This document shows, piece after piece, positions 29,039 to 37,954 of a stretch of 64,000 nucleotides of DNA. Where the stretch lies: positions 2,790,001 through 2,854,000 of the forward strand of contig NZ_CP104877.1 in NCBI RefSeq assembly GCF_025452095.1. Direction: 5' to 3'. A program made the translations under genes and the position numbers. The notes beneath the pieces are model-generated. The model made no database searches. It was not told where the DNA came from and saw only the letters and a list, made by a program, of their open reading frames with translations. Position 1 is the first letter of the stretch, and the number at the start of each line of letters is the position of its first letter. This stretch comes from Paenarthrobacter sp. JL.01a. Its GTDB lineage: Bacteria; Actinomycetota; Actinomycetes; Actinomycetales; Micrococcaceae.

Positions 29039-30007
29039 CTAGATGGCCTCGGCCAGTTGCCCCCGGAACGCCCGCCGGTAGCTTTGTGGACTGGTATCGA
29101 GCACTTTCGCGAAGTGGTGCCTGAGCAGGACCGAGTGCCCGAAGCCGGCTTCACGGGCGATCTCGTCAATGTTCAACTCGGTGGTTTCCAGCAGTTCCTG
29201 CGCCCGCAGCACCCTCTGCGAGTTCAACCACGCCGCGGGGGTGGTCCCTGTTTCTGCGCGGAAACGGCGGGCAAAGGTGCGTGGCGACATGTGCAGGCGC
29301 GCTGCCAGTTCGTTCACACTGTGTTCTTCATCCAGGTGTTCGACCATCCACCGGAGCAGAGCCTCCATGGGCGCCGATCCGCAGCTTGGCATGGGCCGGT
29401 CAATGAACTGGGCCTGGCCGCCATCCCGATGCGGCGGCACCACCATGTCGCGGGCAATCGCAGCGGCTACGTTGGCGCCGAGCTCCACACGGACCAGGTG
29501 CAGGCAAGCGTCAATCCCTGCCGCGGTGCCGGCGCTGGTGATGATGGTCCCGTCCTGGACGTAGAGGACGTTCTCATCAACCCTGACGGAGGGGTACCGG
29601 CCGGCGAGGTCCTGGGAGTAGTGCCAGTGCGTGGTGCAACGCCGCCCATCCAGCAATCCTGCGCGGGCCAGCGCATAGGCTCCTGAACAAATGGACATCA
29701 CCCAGGCTCCCCTGGCGTGGGCCGCGCGCAGGGCTTCCAGGACGGACTCAGGGACATCCTTGTCCCTGCCAAACGGCGCCATGATCACCAGATCGGCATC
29801 CGCCGCAGCTTCGAGTCCGAGGTCCACGTGGAGGGAGGGCCCTGACTTCATGCGGACGTCTCCGGGCTCCGGTGTGACCACCCGGAAGTCGAAGGCCGGA
29901 ACACCGGAGCCGCGGTCGGATCTGTCGATGCCGAAGACCTCGAAAGCCGTGCCGAACTCGAACACGGAGAAGTCCGGAACCACGATCACTGCCACTGATT
30001 TCAACAT
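29039..30007 (-). CDS. GlxA-type transcriptional regulator (DJ-1/PfpI domain plus AraC HTH)
   Basis: A 322-residue regulator. Residues 1-~190 form a DJ-1/PfpI-like domain with the elbow cysteine in AWVMSICSGAYALARAGLLDG. Residues ~220-320 carry two AraC helix-turn-helix units (SVNELAARLHMSPRTFARRF and NIDEIAREAGFGHSVLLRHHF) and the RRAF end. The ligand is unknown; relatives control nitrogen, arginine or glyoxal-related catabolism. It is convergent with the emfourin gene and divergent from the 56-residue membrane peptide, so that peptide is a candidate target. Confidence 0.88.
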   Translation of the reverse strand: MLKSVAVIVVPDFSVFEFGTAFEVFGIDRSDRGSGVPAFDFRVVTPEPGDVRMKSGPSLHVDLGLEAAADADLVIMAPFGRDKDVPESVLEALRAAHARGAWVMSICSGAYALARAGLLDGRRCTTHWHYSQDLAGRYPSVRVDENVLYVQDGTIITSAGTAAGIDACLHLVRVELGANVAAAIARDMVVPPHRDGGQAQFIDRPMPSCGSAPMEALLRWMVEHLDEEHSVNELAARLHMSPRTFARRFRAETGTTPAAWLNSQRVLRAQELLETTELNIDEIAREAGFGHSVLLRHHFAKVLDTSPQSYRRAFRGQLAEAI

Positions 30008-30088
30008 ATCTCCAGTGTGGCAGAAAATTGTCCATATGGGGCATTTCTGCCACTGTTTCTTGCGCCCGCCGGGGAGCAGTCTTGAGAC

Positions 30089-30259
30089 ATGGAAATCTTC
30101 GGAATCATCCTCTTCATCGTCCTCATCACCGCCGTCGCAGCTACCGTCTCAGCGCTCCTGAAGGATGGGCGCGGCCACAACCCACCCGTCTCCTCAAAAG
30201 AACCCTGGACCGCGTTTGAAGCACCCAGCGGCCCATACTGGAATCCCCGCATCTACTAG
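30089..30259 (+). CDS. Small single-helix membrane protein (56 residues)
   Basis: ATG 30089 to TAG 30257-30259 encodes MEIFGIILFIVLITAVAATV followed by a short basic turn (LLKDGRGH) and a proline/aromatic-rich tail ending SGPYWNPRIY. Residues 3-24 are one hydrophobic helix, so it should be a membrane-anchored peptide with a soluble C-terminus. GGGGAG lies about 13 nt upstream. It is divergent from the GlxA-type regulator with an 81-nt shared region. No family is recognised. Confidence 0.55.
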   Translation: MEIFGIILFIVLITAVAATVSALLKDGRGHNPPVSSKEPWTAFEAPSGPYWNPRIY

Positions 30260-30406
30260 GCCACGCCGGGCTGATGCACTGCCGGACCAACCCACCCATC
30301 CGACGCCTGCCGTTTCAGGGATCACTGCAGGGATCCTTGCACCGGCGGGCGTCCTTCTGTGTCGTTGCCACTTCCCTGGCACCGCTGATGGGCTAGATTC
30401 ACTTGC

Positions 30407-31387
30407 ATGATTCAAACCTCCGCCCGGTTGCTGCAGCTGTTGTCGCTGCTGCAGGTCCGCCGGGAATGGACGGGACCCGATCTCGCCGACCGCATGGGAG
30501 TGACCGAGCGGACGGTGCGCCGGGACATCCACAAACTGCGGAACCTGGGGTATCCCATCCACGCCTCCCCCGGCATTGCCGGCGGCTACCAGCTCGGTGC
30601 CGGTGCGCAGTTGCCACCATTGCTCCTTGACGACAACGAAGCACTTGCCGTCGCCTTGGGCCTGAACTCTGTAGCTGCGGGCCCTGTTGCGGGGATCGGC
30701 GAAGCCTCCGTCCGCGCCCTGGCCAAAGTGGAACAGGTCCTGCCCGCCCGGCTCCGGCCCAGGTTTGCCATGCTCAAGGCAGCGGTCACGTCCCTGCCCA
30801 GCAACGCCGCAACCGTCGATCCCCAACAACTGACCGTGGTTTCGGCGGCAATATCGGATCGTCGCCAGATTTCCTTTGACTACGTCACCTCCGAGGGCGA
30901 GGCTTCACGGCGATTGGTCGAACCGTACCGGCTGGTGGACACCGGTCGCCGGTGGTACCTGGTTGCCTGGGATGTGGAGCGTGAGGATTGGCGCACCTTC
31001 AGGGCAGACAGATTTGCTTCCCTGCCGGGCGAGCGCAGGAAGTACACTCCCCGGCCTCTCCCGGCGGAGGATCTGGCAGCGTACGTCCAGCAATCCATTA
31101 CGCGCTCGCCCTACAGGTTCGACGTCGTGGTGCGGCTGCGCGCGCCACTGGCCGAGGCGGCCGCCGTCGTCAGTTCCCAGTACGCAACGCTGAGCGCTGA
31201 CGGACCGGCAGCGACCATCCTGCGGTCCGGATGGGATAACCTCGCCGCGCCGGCAGCCTACCTGGCTGCGCTGGACCTGGACTTCGAAATTCTTGAACCG
31301 GAGGAATTCCGCTCCTTCGCCCGGCACCTTTCGCGCCGGCTCGATGCCGCCGCCGGTCCGGCCACAGTAGACTGGCAGCAGCCATGA
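30407..31387 (+). CDS. HTH and WYL-domain transcriptional regulator
   Basis: A 326-residue DeoR-like regulator. The N-terminal winged helix is GPDLADRMGVTERTVRRDIHKLRNLGYPI, followed by GGYQLGAGAQLPPLLLDDNEALAVALGL. The WYL domain is at ~130-215 (GRRWYLVAWDVEREDWRTFRADRF) and a C-terminal WCX-type extension follows. WYL domains are thought to bind nucleic acids or nucleotides. It overlaps hrpA by 4 nt, so the two are translationally coupled. The target is unknown. Confidence 0.88.
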   Translation: MIQTSARLLQLLSLLQVRREWTGPDLADRMGVTERTVRRDIHKLRNLGYPIHASPGIAGGYQLGAGAQLPPLLLDDNEALAVALGLNSVAAGPVAGIGEASVRALAKVEQVLPARLRPRFAMLKAAVTSLPSNAATVDPQQLTVVSAAISDRRQISFDYVTSEGEASRRLVEPYRLVDTGRRWYLVAWDVEREDWRTFRADRFASLPGERRKYTPRPLPAEDLAAYVQQSITRSPYRFDVVVRLRAPLAEAAAVVSSQYATLSADGPAATILRSGWDNLAAPAAYLAALDLDFEILEPEEFRSFARHLSRRLDAAAGPATVDWQQP

Positions 31388-34300
31388 CACTTCAAATTTC
31401 CTATCCCGCAGAGCTGCCGGTATCCGAGCGCCGCGAGGATCTGATGGCGGCCATCGCCGCGAACCAGGTAACCATCATCGCCGGCGAGACCGGTTCGGGT
31501 AAGACCACACAGATTCCCAAGATGTGCCTTGAACTGGGCCTTGGCGACAAAGGACTGATCGGGCACACCCAGCCGCGCCGCCTGGCAGCCCGCACGGTCG
31601 CCGAACGCATCGCCTCCGAGCTCGACGTCGAAATCGGCCAGGAGGTTGGTTTCCAGGTCCGGTTCACCGGCGAGGTCAGCGCCGCCACCAAGATCAAGCT
31701 CATGACGGACGGCATCCTGCTGGCAGAGATCCAGCGGGACAAACTGCTCCGGAAATACAGCACCATCATCATCGACGAGGCCCATGAACGCAGCCTCAAC
31801 ATCGACTTCATCCTTGGCTACCTCAAGCGGATCCTGCCGCAGCGCCCCGACCTCAAGATCATCATTACCTCGGCCACCATCGATCCCGAACGCTTCGCCA
31901 AGCACTTCGGCAGCGATAACGACCCTGCCCCCATCATCGAGGTTTCCGGCCGTACCTACCCGGTGGAGATCCGCTACCGGCCGCTCTCCCAGCCTGTCGA
32001 CCCCGACGATGAGGACTCCGACGACGAACTCGAGGAGGACCGCGATCCCCTCGACGCCGTCTGCGACGCAGTGGACGAGCTCGCCAAGGAGGCCCAGGGA
32101 GACATCCTCATCTTCTTCTCCGGCGAGCGCGAAATCCGCGACGCCGCAGAAGCCATCAACGGCCGCATCCAAGGCAACCGGCGCCTGGAAGGCACGGAAG
32201 TCCTTCCCCTCTTTGCCCGGTTGAGCCTCCAGGAGCAACACCGCGTCTTCAACCCCGGAGGCAAGCGCCGCATCATCCTGGCCACCAACGTGGCGGAGAC
32301 CTCCCTCACCGTTCCCGGCATCAAGTACGTCATCGACACCGGCACGGCCCGCATCTCCCGGTATTCGCACCGGACCAAAGTCCAGCGACTGCCCATTGAG
32401 CGGGTGTCACAGGCATCGGCCAACCAGCGTTCAGGGCGTTGCGGCCGCGTGTCGGAAGGCATCGCGATCCGCTTGTACTCGGAAGAGGACTTCGAGTCAC
32501 GCCCGCAGTTCACTGATCCGGAAATCCTGCGGACCAACCTCGCCGCGGTCATCCTGCAAATGACCGCCATGGGGGTGGCCCGCGGCCCCAAGGACGTGGA
32601 GAACTTCCCGTTTGTGGAACCTCCGGAGACCAGGGCCATCAACGACGGCGTGACGCTCCTGCGCGAACTCGGCGCCTTGAGCGCGCAGAAGTCCCCTGAC
32701 GCCCGCGGCAACGGACGCAGCGGCGGCGGACTGACCGCCGTCGGACAGAAACTGGCCCAACTTCCCGTCGATCCCCGGCTTGGAAGGATGATCGTGGAGG
32801 CAGGCAAGCGCGGATGCGTCCGGGAAGTCATGATCCTTGCCGCAGCGCTGACCATCCAGGACCCCCGGGAACGCCCTACCGACAAACAGCAGCTTGCCGC
32901 AGAAAAGCATGCACGCTTCCGTGACGAAATCTCCGACTTCACCGGGTACCTCAACCTCTGGAACTACCTGCAGGAAAAGCAGCGCGAGCTCTCTTCCACG
33001 CAGTTCCGCAGGCTGTGCCGCAACGAATTCATCAATTACCTGCGCGTTCGTGAGTGGCAGGACCTCTTCACGCAGCTCCGCCAACTCGCCAAGCCCTTGG
33101 GCATCAGCCTGGACAACAAACGCGAGGCCGACCCCGTAGGAAACTACGAGGGCATCCACATCAGCTTGTTGTCCGGCCTGCTCAGCCACATTGGACTGCT
33201 GGACGAACGGAAGCGCGAATACGCCGGTGCCCGGGGAAGCCGGTTCGCAATCTTCCCTGGTTCGGCCCTGTTCAAGAAGTCGCCCACGTACGTCATGGCA
33301 GCCGAACTGGTGGAGACCAGCAGGCTATGGGCGCGTGTTGCAGCCAAGTTCGATCCCCTCTGGGCAGAGCAGGTGGCCCCCGAACTGGTGAAGCGCACCT
33401 ACAGCGAACCACATTGGTCGTCGCGCCAGGGTGCGGTGCTAGCCCACGAGAAGGTGACGCTGTACGGCGTCCCGATCATTCCGAACCGTCGGGTGAACTA
33501 TGGACGCATTGATCCCGAACTGTCCCGTGAGCTGTTCATTCGCCATGCGCTGGTGGAGGGCGAGTGGAGGACGCACCACAAGTTCTTCCATCGCAACCGG
33601 GCCCTGTTGCAGGAGATCGAGGAACTCGAAACCCGCATGCGCCGCCGGGACATCCTGGTGGACGACCAGACCCTGTTCGAGTTCTACGATGCCCGCGTGG
33701 GCAAGGACGTAGTCTCCGAAAGGCACTTCGACAGGTGGTGGAAGGAGGCCCGCCAATCGGACCCCCATCTGCTGGACTTCGACCAGTCGCTGTTGATGAG
33801 CGAAGAGGCCGATGCCCTGGACGACTCCGCATACCCGAAGACCTGGGTCCATAAGGGCTTTGAACTGCCCCTGAGCTATGAATTCCACCCCGTGGCGCCA
33901 GGCTCTGCTCCCAATCCCTCCGATGGCGTGACTGCCGAGGTTCCGGTGCTTTTCCTGAACCAACTGGATGATGCTCCCTTCCGCTGGCAGATTCCGGGCC
34001 AGCGGGTGGACCTTGTCACTGCCCTTATCAAGTCGCTGCCCAAACAGGTACGGAAGAACTTCGTGCCCGCACCGGACGTCGCAAGGCAGGCTACCGAAGC
34101 GTTGGAAGCCGGCTTCGATCCCGAAGTGGATGAGCTGGAACCGTCTTTGGAGCTGGTGTTGCGGCGGCTTCGCGGGCACATCATCCCGCCGGGCTCCTGG
34201 AACTGGGAGGCAGTGCCGCCCCACTTGCGTGTCAGCTTCAAAGTGGTGGACAGCAAGGGCAAGGTCCTGGATGAGGGCAAGGACCTCGCGCAATTGCAGG

Positions 34301-35343
34301 AAAAACTTGCCCCGGCCACCCGCCGCGCCATCGCCGAATCGCTGGGAGCCACGCCCGCGACGACGTCCCGCGCCTCACGCGGGAACGGTTCGGTCGTGCC
34401 GGGCGGCCAGGCGACACCGCCCTCGGGCGGCTCCGCGCCGGTCGGCAACCCTGCCTCAACCGAGGGCGCGGTGGCAGAACGGACCGGGATCACCGAATGG
34501 GATTTCGGCAACGTGGACCGGCAGGTCAGCCGGACCGTCAAAGGCCACGCCGTCACCGGGTTCCCGGCCTTGATCGACGAGGGCAAGTCCGTGGCATTGC
34601 GCGTGTTCCAGACCAAGGCCGAACAGGAATCAGCCATGCGCGGCGGGGTCATCCGGCTGTTGGCCCTGCGGATCCCTTCCCCGGACCGCTACGTGCTCGA
34701 ACACCTCAGCAACACCGAAAAGCTGACCTTCAGCCAGAATCCCCATGGGTCAGTCAGTGCCCTCATTGCCGACTGCGCGTTGGCTGCGATCGACAAGCTG
34801 GTACCCCAGGAACTGCCGTGGGACCGGGAGTCCTTCGATGCGCTCTACGAAGTAGTCAGGGCAGAACTGATAGATACCGTCTTCACGGTGACCGCCGTCG
34901 TCGAACGTATCCTCGCCAGCACCCGACGCATCCAGAAGGCGCTCAAATCCAACGCAAGCCTGCTGTTGATCAGTGCGCTCAACGATATGAAGAGCCAACT
35001 GGAGCAGCTGGTCTTCCCGGGTTTTGTGGCACAAACGGGCTACGCCCAGCTCAGCCAGTTGCCGCGATACCTGCAGGCCATGGAGAAGCGCCTGGAAAAG
35101 CTGTCGGGCAATGTCCAGCGGGACAGCCTCAACATGGGCATCGTCCAGGCCTTGGAAGACGACTATGACGACGCCGTGTCCGCGCTGCTGCCCGGACGTC
35201 GGGCAGGCGCTGAGTTAACCCGGGTGCGCTGGATGATCGAGGAGCTGCGGGTCAGCCTCTTCGCAGTGGAACTCGGGACGGCCTACTCCGTGTCGGAGAA
35301 GCGGATCCGCACAGCACTGAACCAGGCGCTCGCCCCGGCCTAG
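31384..35343 (+). CDS. hrpA: ATP-dependent RNA helicase HrpA (DEAH-box)
   Basis: A 1319-residue DEAH/RHA helicase, full length for the HrpA family (~1300). Motif I is IIAGETGSGKTTQIPKM, motif II IIDEAHERSLNIDF, motif III TSATIDPERFAKHF, motif V NVAETSLTVPGIKYVIDTG and motif VI QRSGRCGRVSEGIAIRLY. HA2 and OB-fold regions follow to ~residue 770, and the C-terminal DUF3418 domain ends the protein. A Gly/Ser/Pro/Ala-rich linker near residue 1000-1030 is less conserved. HrpA relatives resolve stalled or collided ribosomes on mRNA in E. coli. Confidence 0.95.
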   Translation: MTLQISYPAELPVSERREDLMAAIAANQVTIIAGETGSGKTTQIPKMCLELGLGDKGLIGHTQPRRLAARTVAERIASELDVEIGQEVGFQVRFTGEVSAATKIKLMTDGILLAEIQRDKLLRKYSTIIIDEAHERSLNIDFILGYLKRILPQRPDLKIIITSATIDPERFAKHFGSDNDPAPIIEVSGRTYPVEIRYRPLSQPVDPDDEDSDDELEEDRDPLDAVCDAVDELAKEAQGDILIFFSGEREIRDAAEAINGRIQGNRRLEGTEVLPLFARLSLQEQHRVFNPGGKRRIILATNVAETSLTVPGIKYVIDTGTARISRYSHRTKVQRLPIERVSQASANQRSGRCGRVSEGIAIRLYSEEDFESRPQFTDPEILRTNLAAVILQMTAMGVARGPKDVENFPFVEPPETRAINDGVTLLRELGALSAQKSPDARGNGRSGGGLTAVGQKLAQLPVDPRLGRMIVEAGKRGCVREVMILAAALTIQDPRERPTDKQQLAAEKHARFRDEISDFTGYLNLWNYLQEKQRELSSTQFRRLCRNEFINYLRVREWQDLFTQLRQLAKPLGISLDNKREADPVGNYEGIHISLLSGLLSHIGLLDERKREYAGARGSRFAIFPGSALFKKSPTYVMAAELVETSRLWARVAAKFDPLWAEQVAPELVKRTYSEPHWSSRQGAVLAHEKVTLYGVPIIPNRRVNYGRIDPELSRELFIRHALVEGEWRTHHKFFHRNRALLQEIEELETRMRRRDILVDDQTLFEFYDARVGKDVVSERHFDRWWKEARQSDPHLLDFDQSLLMSEEADALDDSAYPKTWVHKGFELPLSYEFHPVAPGSAPNPSDGVTAEVPVLFLNQLDDAPFRWQIPGQRVDLVTALIKSLPKQVRKNFVPAPDVARQATEALEAGFDPEVDELEPSLELVLRRLRGHIIPPGSWNWEAVPPHLRVSFKVVDSKGKVLDEGKDLAQLQEKLAPATRRAIAESLGATPATTSRASRGNGSVVPGGQATPPSGGSAPVGNPASTEGAVAERTGITEWDFGNVDRQVSRTVKGHAVTGFPALIDEGKSVALRVFQTKAEQESAMRGGVIRLLALRIPSPDRYVLEHLSNTEKLTFSQNPHGSVSALIADCALAAIDKLVPQELPWDRESFDALYEVVRAELIDTVFTVTAVVERILASTRRIQKALKSNASLLLISALNDMKSQLEQLVFPGFVAQTGYAQLSQLPRYLQAMEKRLEKLSGNVQRDSLNMGIVQALEDDYDDAVSALLPGRRAGAELTRVRWMIEELRVSLFAVELGTAYSVSEKRIRTALNQALAPA

Positions 35344-35365
35344 ACGTACAGCTGGAGACGCAGAA

Positions 35366-35398
35366 AACCCGGCGATGCCTTTACAGCACCGCCGGGTT
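35366..35398. terminator. Bidirectional terminator between hrpA and the HIT gene
   Basis: AACCCGGCG (35366-35374) pairs with CGCCGGGTT (35390-35398), with three more inner pairs. On the minus strand it is followed by TTTTCTG, and on the plus strand by only a short T-poor tail, so it works best for the minus-strand gene side but sits between two converging genes. Confidence 0.75.
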
Positions 35399-35415
35399 AA
35401 CTGGCAGGGATATCA

Positions 35416-35844
35416 TCAGTCCTCCGGGACAGCCTCGCCGTGTCCGGCCGCCCGCAACGCCGCACGGAGCTTCACAGCCGTCGCATCCATCACGGCCGGG
35501 TCCGGGTTGTGGTCGACATTGTGGATCTCAAAATCCGCGGTGGAATACGCGGGCCACACATGCACATGGAGGTGGTCCACCTCGAAGCCTTCCATCAGGA
35601 CACCCACGCGCTTGGCGGAGAACAACTCTTCCTGCACCTTGCCGATGCTTTGGGAGACGTCCATGACCTTGGCCAGAAGCTCCGGGGTGGCGTGCGTCCA
35701 GGAGTCGACTTCCTCCCGCGGGACCACAAGGGTATGGCCTTGGGTGATGGGGGCGATGGTCAGGAACGCCACCAGGTCCTCGTCCTTCCACACGAAGCGG
35801 CCCGGGATCTCCCCGTTGATGATCCTGGTGAACAAGGTACTCAT
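35416..35844 (-). CDS. HIT-family nucleotide hydrolase
   Basis: A 142-residue histidine-triad protein. The catalytic motif HLHVHVWPAY (HxHxHxx) occurs at residues ~91-100, with PITQGHTLVVPREEVDSW upstream as the HINT/Fhit-like sheet region and a C-terminal AALRAAGHGEAVPED. It probably hydrolyses nucleoside phosphoramidates or dinucleoside polyphosphates. The start overlaps the stop of the alcohol dehydrogenase (ATGA, 4 nt), making it the last gene of a three-gene operon. Substrate not determinable. Confidence 0.9.
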   Translation of the reverse strand: MSTLFTRIINGEIPGRFVWKDEDLVAFLTIAPITQGHTLVVPREEVDSWTHATPELLAKVMDVSQSIGKVQEELFSAKRVGVLMEGFEVDHLHVHVWPAYSTADFEIHNVDHNPDPAVMDATAVKLRAALRAAGHGEAVPED

Positions 35845-36989
35845 GCGTCTGCCCTTTCAGCTGGTTCCTGAAGTGTTGCGGTGTCCAGCACAAAACGGTA
35901 CTTCACATCGCCGGCCACCATGCGGTCATAAGCCTCGTTGAGCTGGTCCGCGCGGACGATTTCGATGTCGCTGGCTACGCCGTGCTCTGCACAGAAGTCC
36001 AGCATCTCCTGGGTCTCCTCAATGCCGCCGATCAACGAGCCCGCGTACGCGAGACGGCGGCGGATGAGCAGGCCCGGGCTGACCGGAGGCATGTCGTCGG
36101 CGGGAAGACCCAGCTGGAAGAGTGCCCCATCGAGCCGGAGGGTGCGGAAGTACGGGTTGAGGTCGTGGGGAGCGGCTACGGTATCGATGATGACATCGAT
36201 GCTCCGGTTGGCGGCCTCCATCGCGTCGGCATCCTTGGAGAGCACGACGTGGTCTGCTCCGAGTTCACGGGCGGCATCGAATTTGGACTCGGAAGTAGTA
36301 AAGACCGTGACCTCCGCGCCCATGGCCTTGGCGATCTTGACGGCCATATGCCCCAGCCCGCCCAATCCGACCACTCCTACCGAGTCGCCCTCTTCGACAT
36401 CGAAGTACCTCAACGGTGAATAGGTGGTGATTCCAGCGCACAAAAGCGGTGCCGCTGCTGCCGGGTCCAGCGACTCGGGCACCCGCAGCACGAATCCCTT
36501 GTCCACCACTACCGACGTCGAATAGCCGCCCTGGGTGATGGCATCGGCATGGCGGGGATCGGCAGCGCCGTAGGTTCCGACGTTGCCACGCTCGCAATAC
36601 TGTTCCAGGCCTTCAAGGCAGCTGTCGCACTCGCGGCACGAGTCAACCATGCATCCGACCCCTACACGGTCACCTACGGAGAAGTCCTCAACCGAGGCAC
36701 CCACGCGGGTTACGTGGCCAACAATCTCATGGCCGGGCACCAGCGGGTACGGGGGCACACGCCACTCTCCGCGGGTCGCGTGGACATCCGAGTGGCACAA
36801 GCCGCAGAATTCGATGGCGATCTCCACGTCGTCCTCACCTGGCTCGCGGCGTGCCACTGTCAACGGCACCAGGCCGCTATCGGGCGAGGTGGCACCATAC
36901 GCCGCCGCCAACACTCCGGCGGAGGCTTCGGAGGTGTCGAGGGTGATGGTCTTCGCGAGGGGTGGGGGCACGGGGCGTCCAGGATTCAT
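35841..36989 (-). CDS. Zinc-dependent NAD(P) alcohol dehydrogenase (YahK/cinnamyl-alcohol type)
   Basis: A 382-residue medium-chain dehydrogenase. The catalytic zinc ligands are in EFCGLCHSDVHATRGEW and VPGHEIVGHVTRVG; the structural zinc has four cysteines in CMVDSCRECDSCLEGLEQYC. The Rossmann motif is VGVVGLGGLGHMAVKIAKAMG. It resembles broad aldehyde reductases such as YahK. The N-terminal ~20 residues (MNPGRPVPPPLAKTI) extend beyond the usual start. It overlaps its neighbours by 4 nt on each side, inside the sulfurtransferase-ADH-HIT operon. Confidence 0.92.
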   Translation of the reverse strand: MNPGRPVPPPLAKTITLDTSEASAGVLAAAYGATSPDSGLVPLTVARREPGEDDVEIAIEFCGLCHSDVHATRGEWRVPPYPLVPGHEIVGHVTRVGASVEDFSVGDRVGVGCMVDSCRECDSCLEGLEQYCERGNVGTYGAADPRHADAITQGGYSTSVVVDKGFVLRVPESLDPAAAAPLLCAGITTYSPLRYFDVEEGDSVGVVGLGGLGHMAVKIAKAMGAEVTVFTTSESKFDAARELGADHVVLSKDADAMEAANRSIDVIIDTVAAPHDLNPYFRTLRLDGALFQLGLPADDMPPVSPGLLIRRRLAYAGSLIGGIEETQEMLDFCAEHGVASDIEIVRADQLNEAYDRMVAGDVKYRFVLDTATLQEPAERADA

Positions 36990-37885
36990 GCTTCGACGCT
37001 ACTCCCGTCAGCAGGGCTCATGCTACTTGGGCCTCCAGCACCGTCTTCGAACGGCGCGTCACCGACGGCGACGTCGTTCGCTGCGTTGTTCGACCACTGC
37101 GAAAAGGATCCGGGGTACAGGGCCGCCTTGAAGCCCGCGATCTCCAGTGCCGCGATCTCGTGGGAGGCCGTAACGCCCGAGCCGCAGTAGACGGCAACGT
37201 TGGAGTTTTCATCCAGCCCCAGGTCCTCGAAACGGCGTCGCAGCTCCCCAGCCGGGAGGAAGGTACCGTCCGAAGATACGTTCTGCGTCGTCGGAGCGCT
37301 CAGGGCACCCGGGATGTGGCCGGCCCTGGGATCGATGGGTTCCACTTCGCCCCTGTACCGCTCTCCGGCCCGGGCGTCCAGCAGCACACCTTCGCGGCTC
37401 CACTTCGAGGCCTCCTGCTCGGTGATGGACGGCATGCGGCCATCACTCAGGGAAACACTGCCGACGACGGCGGTCACCTCCCCTGGCTCCAGCGGGTAGC
37501 CGGCGGCCCGCCAGGCGGCCAGGCCGCCGTCGAGCAGGTAAACGGACTCGACTCCCGCATTCCGAAGCATCCACCAGGCGCGTGCTGCCGCCATGCTGCC
37601 GCTGTCGTCGTACGCAACGACCGTGTCGCCGTCGTTGATGCCCCACCGCCGCGCAGCTTCCTGGAAGCGGTCCGGGGAGGGCAAGGGGTGGCGGCCCAGT
37701 CCTGCCTCGGCATGGTCTGCCAGCTCGGTGGGGAGGTCCACAAACACCGCACCCGGCACGTGGGCGGCGAGGTAGTTCACGTGCCCGTCATCCCGGCCAA
37801 GGACCCACCGAACGTCCAGGACAACGGTCCGCTCCCCTGTTTCAAGGCGCTGGTGCAGTTCCGGGACAGTCATCAGGGTGGCCAT
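36986..37885 (-). CDS. Thiosulfate/3-mercaptopyruvate sulfurtransferase (two-domain rhodanese)
   Basis: A 299-residue protein with two rhodanese domains. Domain 1 (~1-135) contains VVLDVRWVLGRDDGH and ends VESVYLLDGGLAAWRAAG; domain 2 contains LLDARAGERYRG and the catalytic loop YCGSGVTASHE, with nucleophile Cys234. The CGSGVTA loop fits SseA/thiosulfate-mercaptopyruvate sulfurtransferases. ATG 37883-37885 has a strong GAAGGAG site 6 nt upstream, which overrides the much longer open frame. It is the first gene of the operon and divergent from the Cds1-like gene by 69 nt. Confidence 0.92.
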   Translation of the reverse strand: MATLMTVPELHQRLETGERTVVLDVRWVLGRDDGHVNYLAAHVPGAVFVDLPTELADHAEAGLGRHPLPSPDRFQEAARRWGINDGDTVVAYDDSGSMAAARAWWMLRNAGVESVYLLDGGLAAWRAAGYPLEPGEVTAVVGSVSLSDGRMPSITEQEASKWSREGVLLDARAGERYRGEVEPIDPRAGHIPGALSAPTTQNVSSDGTFLPAGELRRRFEDLGLDENSNVAVYCGSGVTASHEIAALEIAGFKAALYPGSFSQWSNNAANDVAVGDAPFEDGAGGPSSMSPADGSSVEA

Positions 37886-37954
37886 GCGTTCTCCTTCATT
37901 GGGGGTGCGGGCGGCGGTGCTGCCGGAACCACGTTTCCAGCCTAGGCTTATCCG

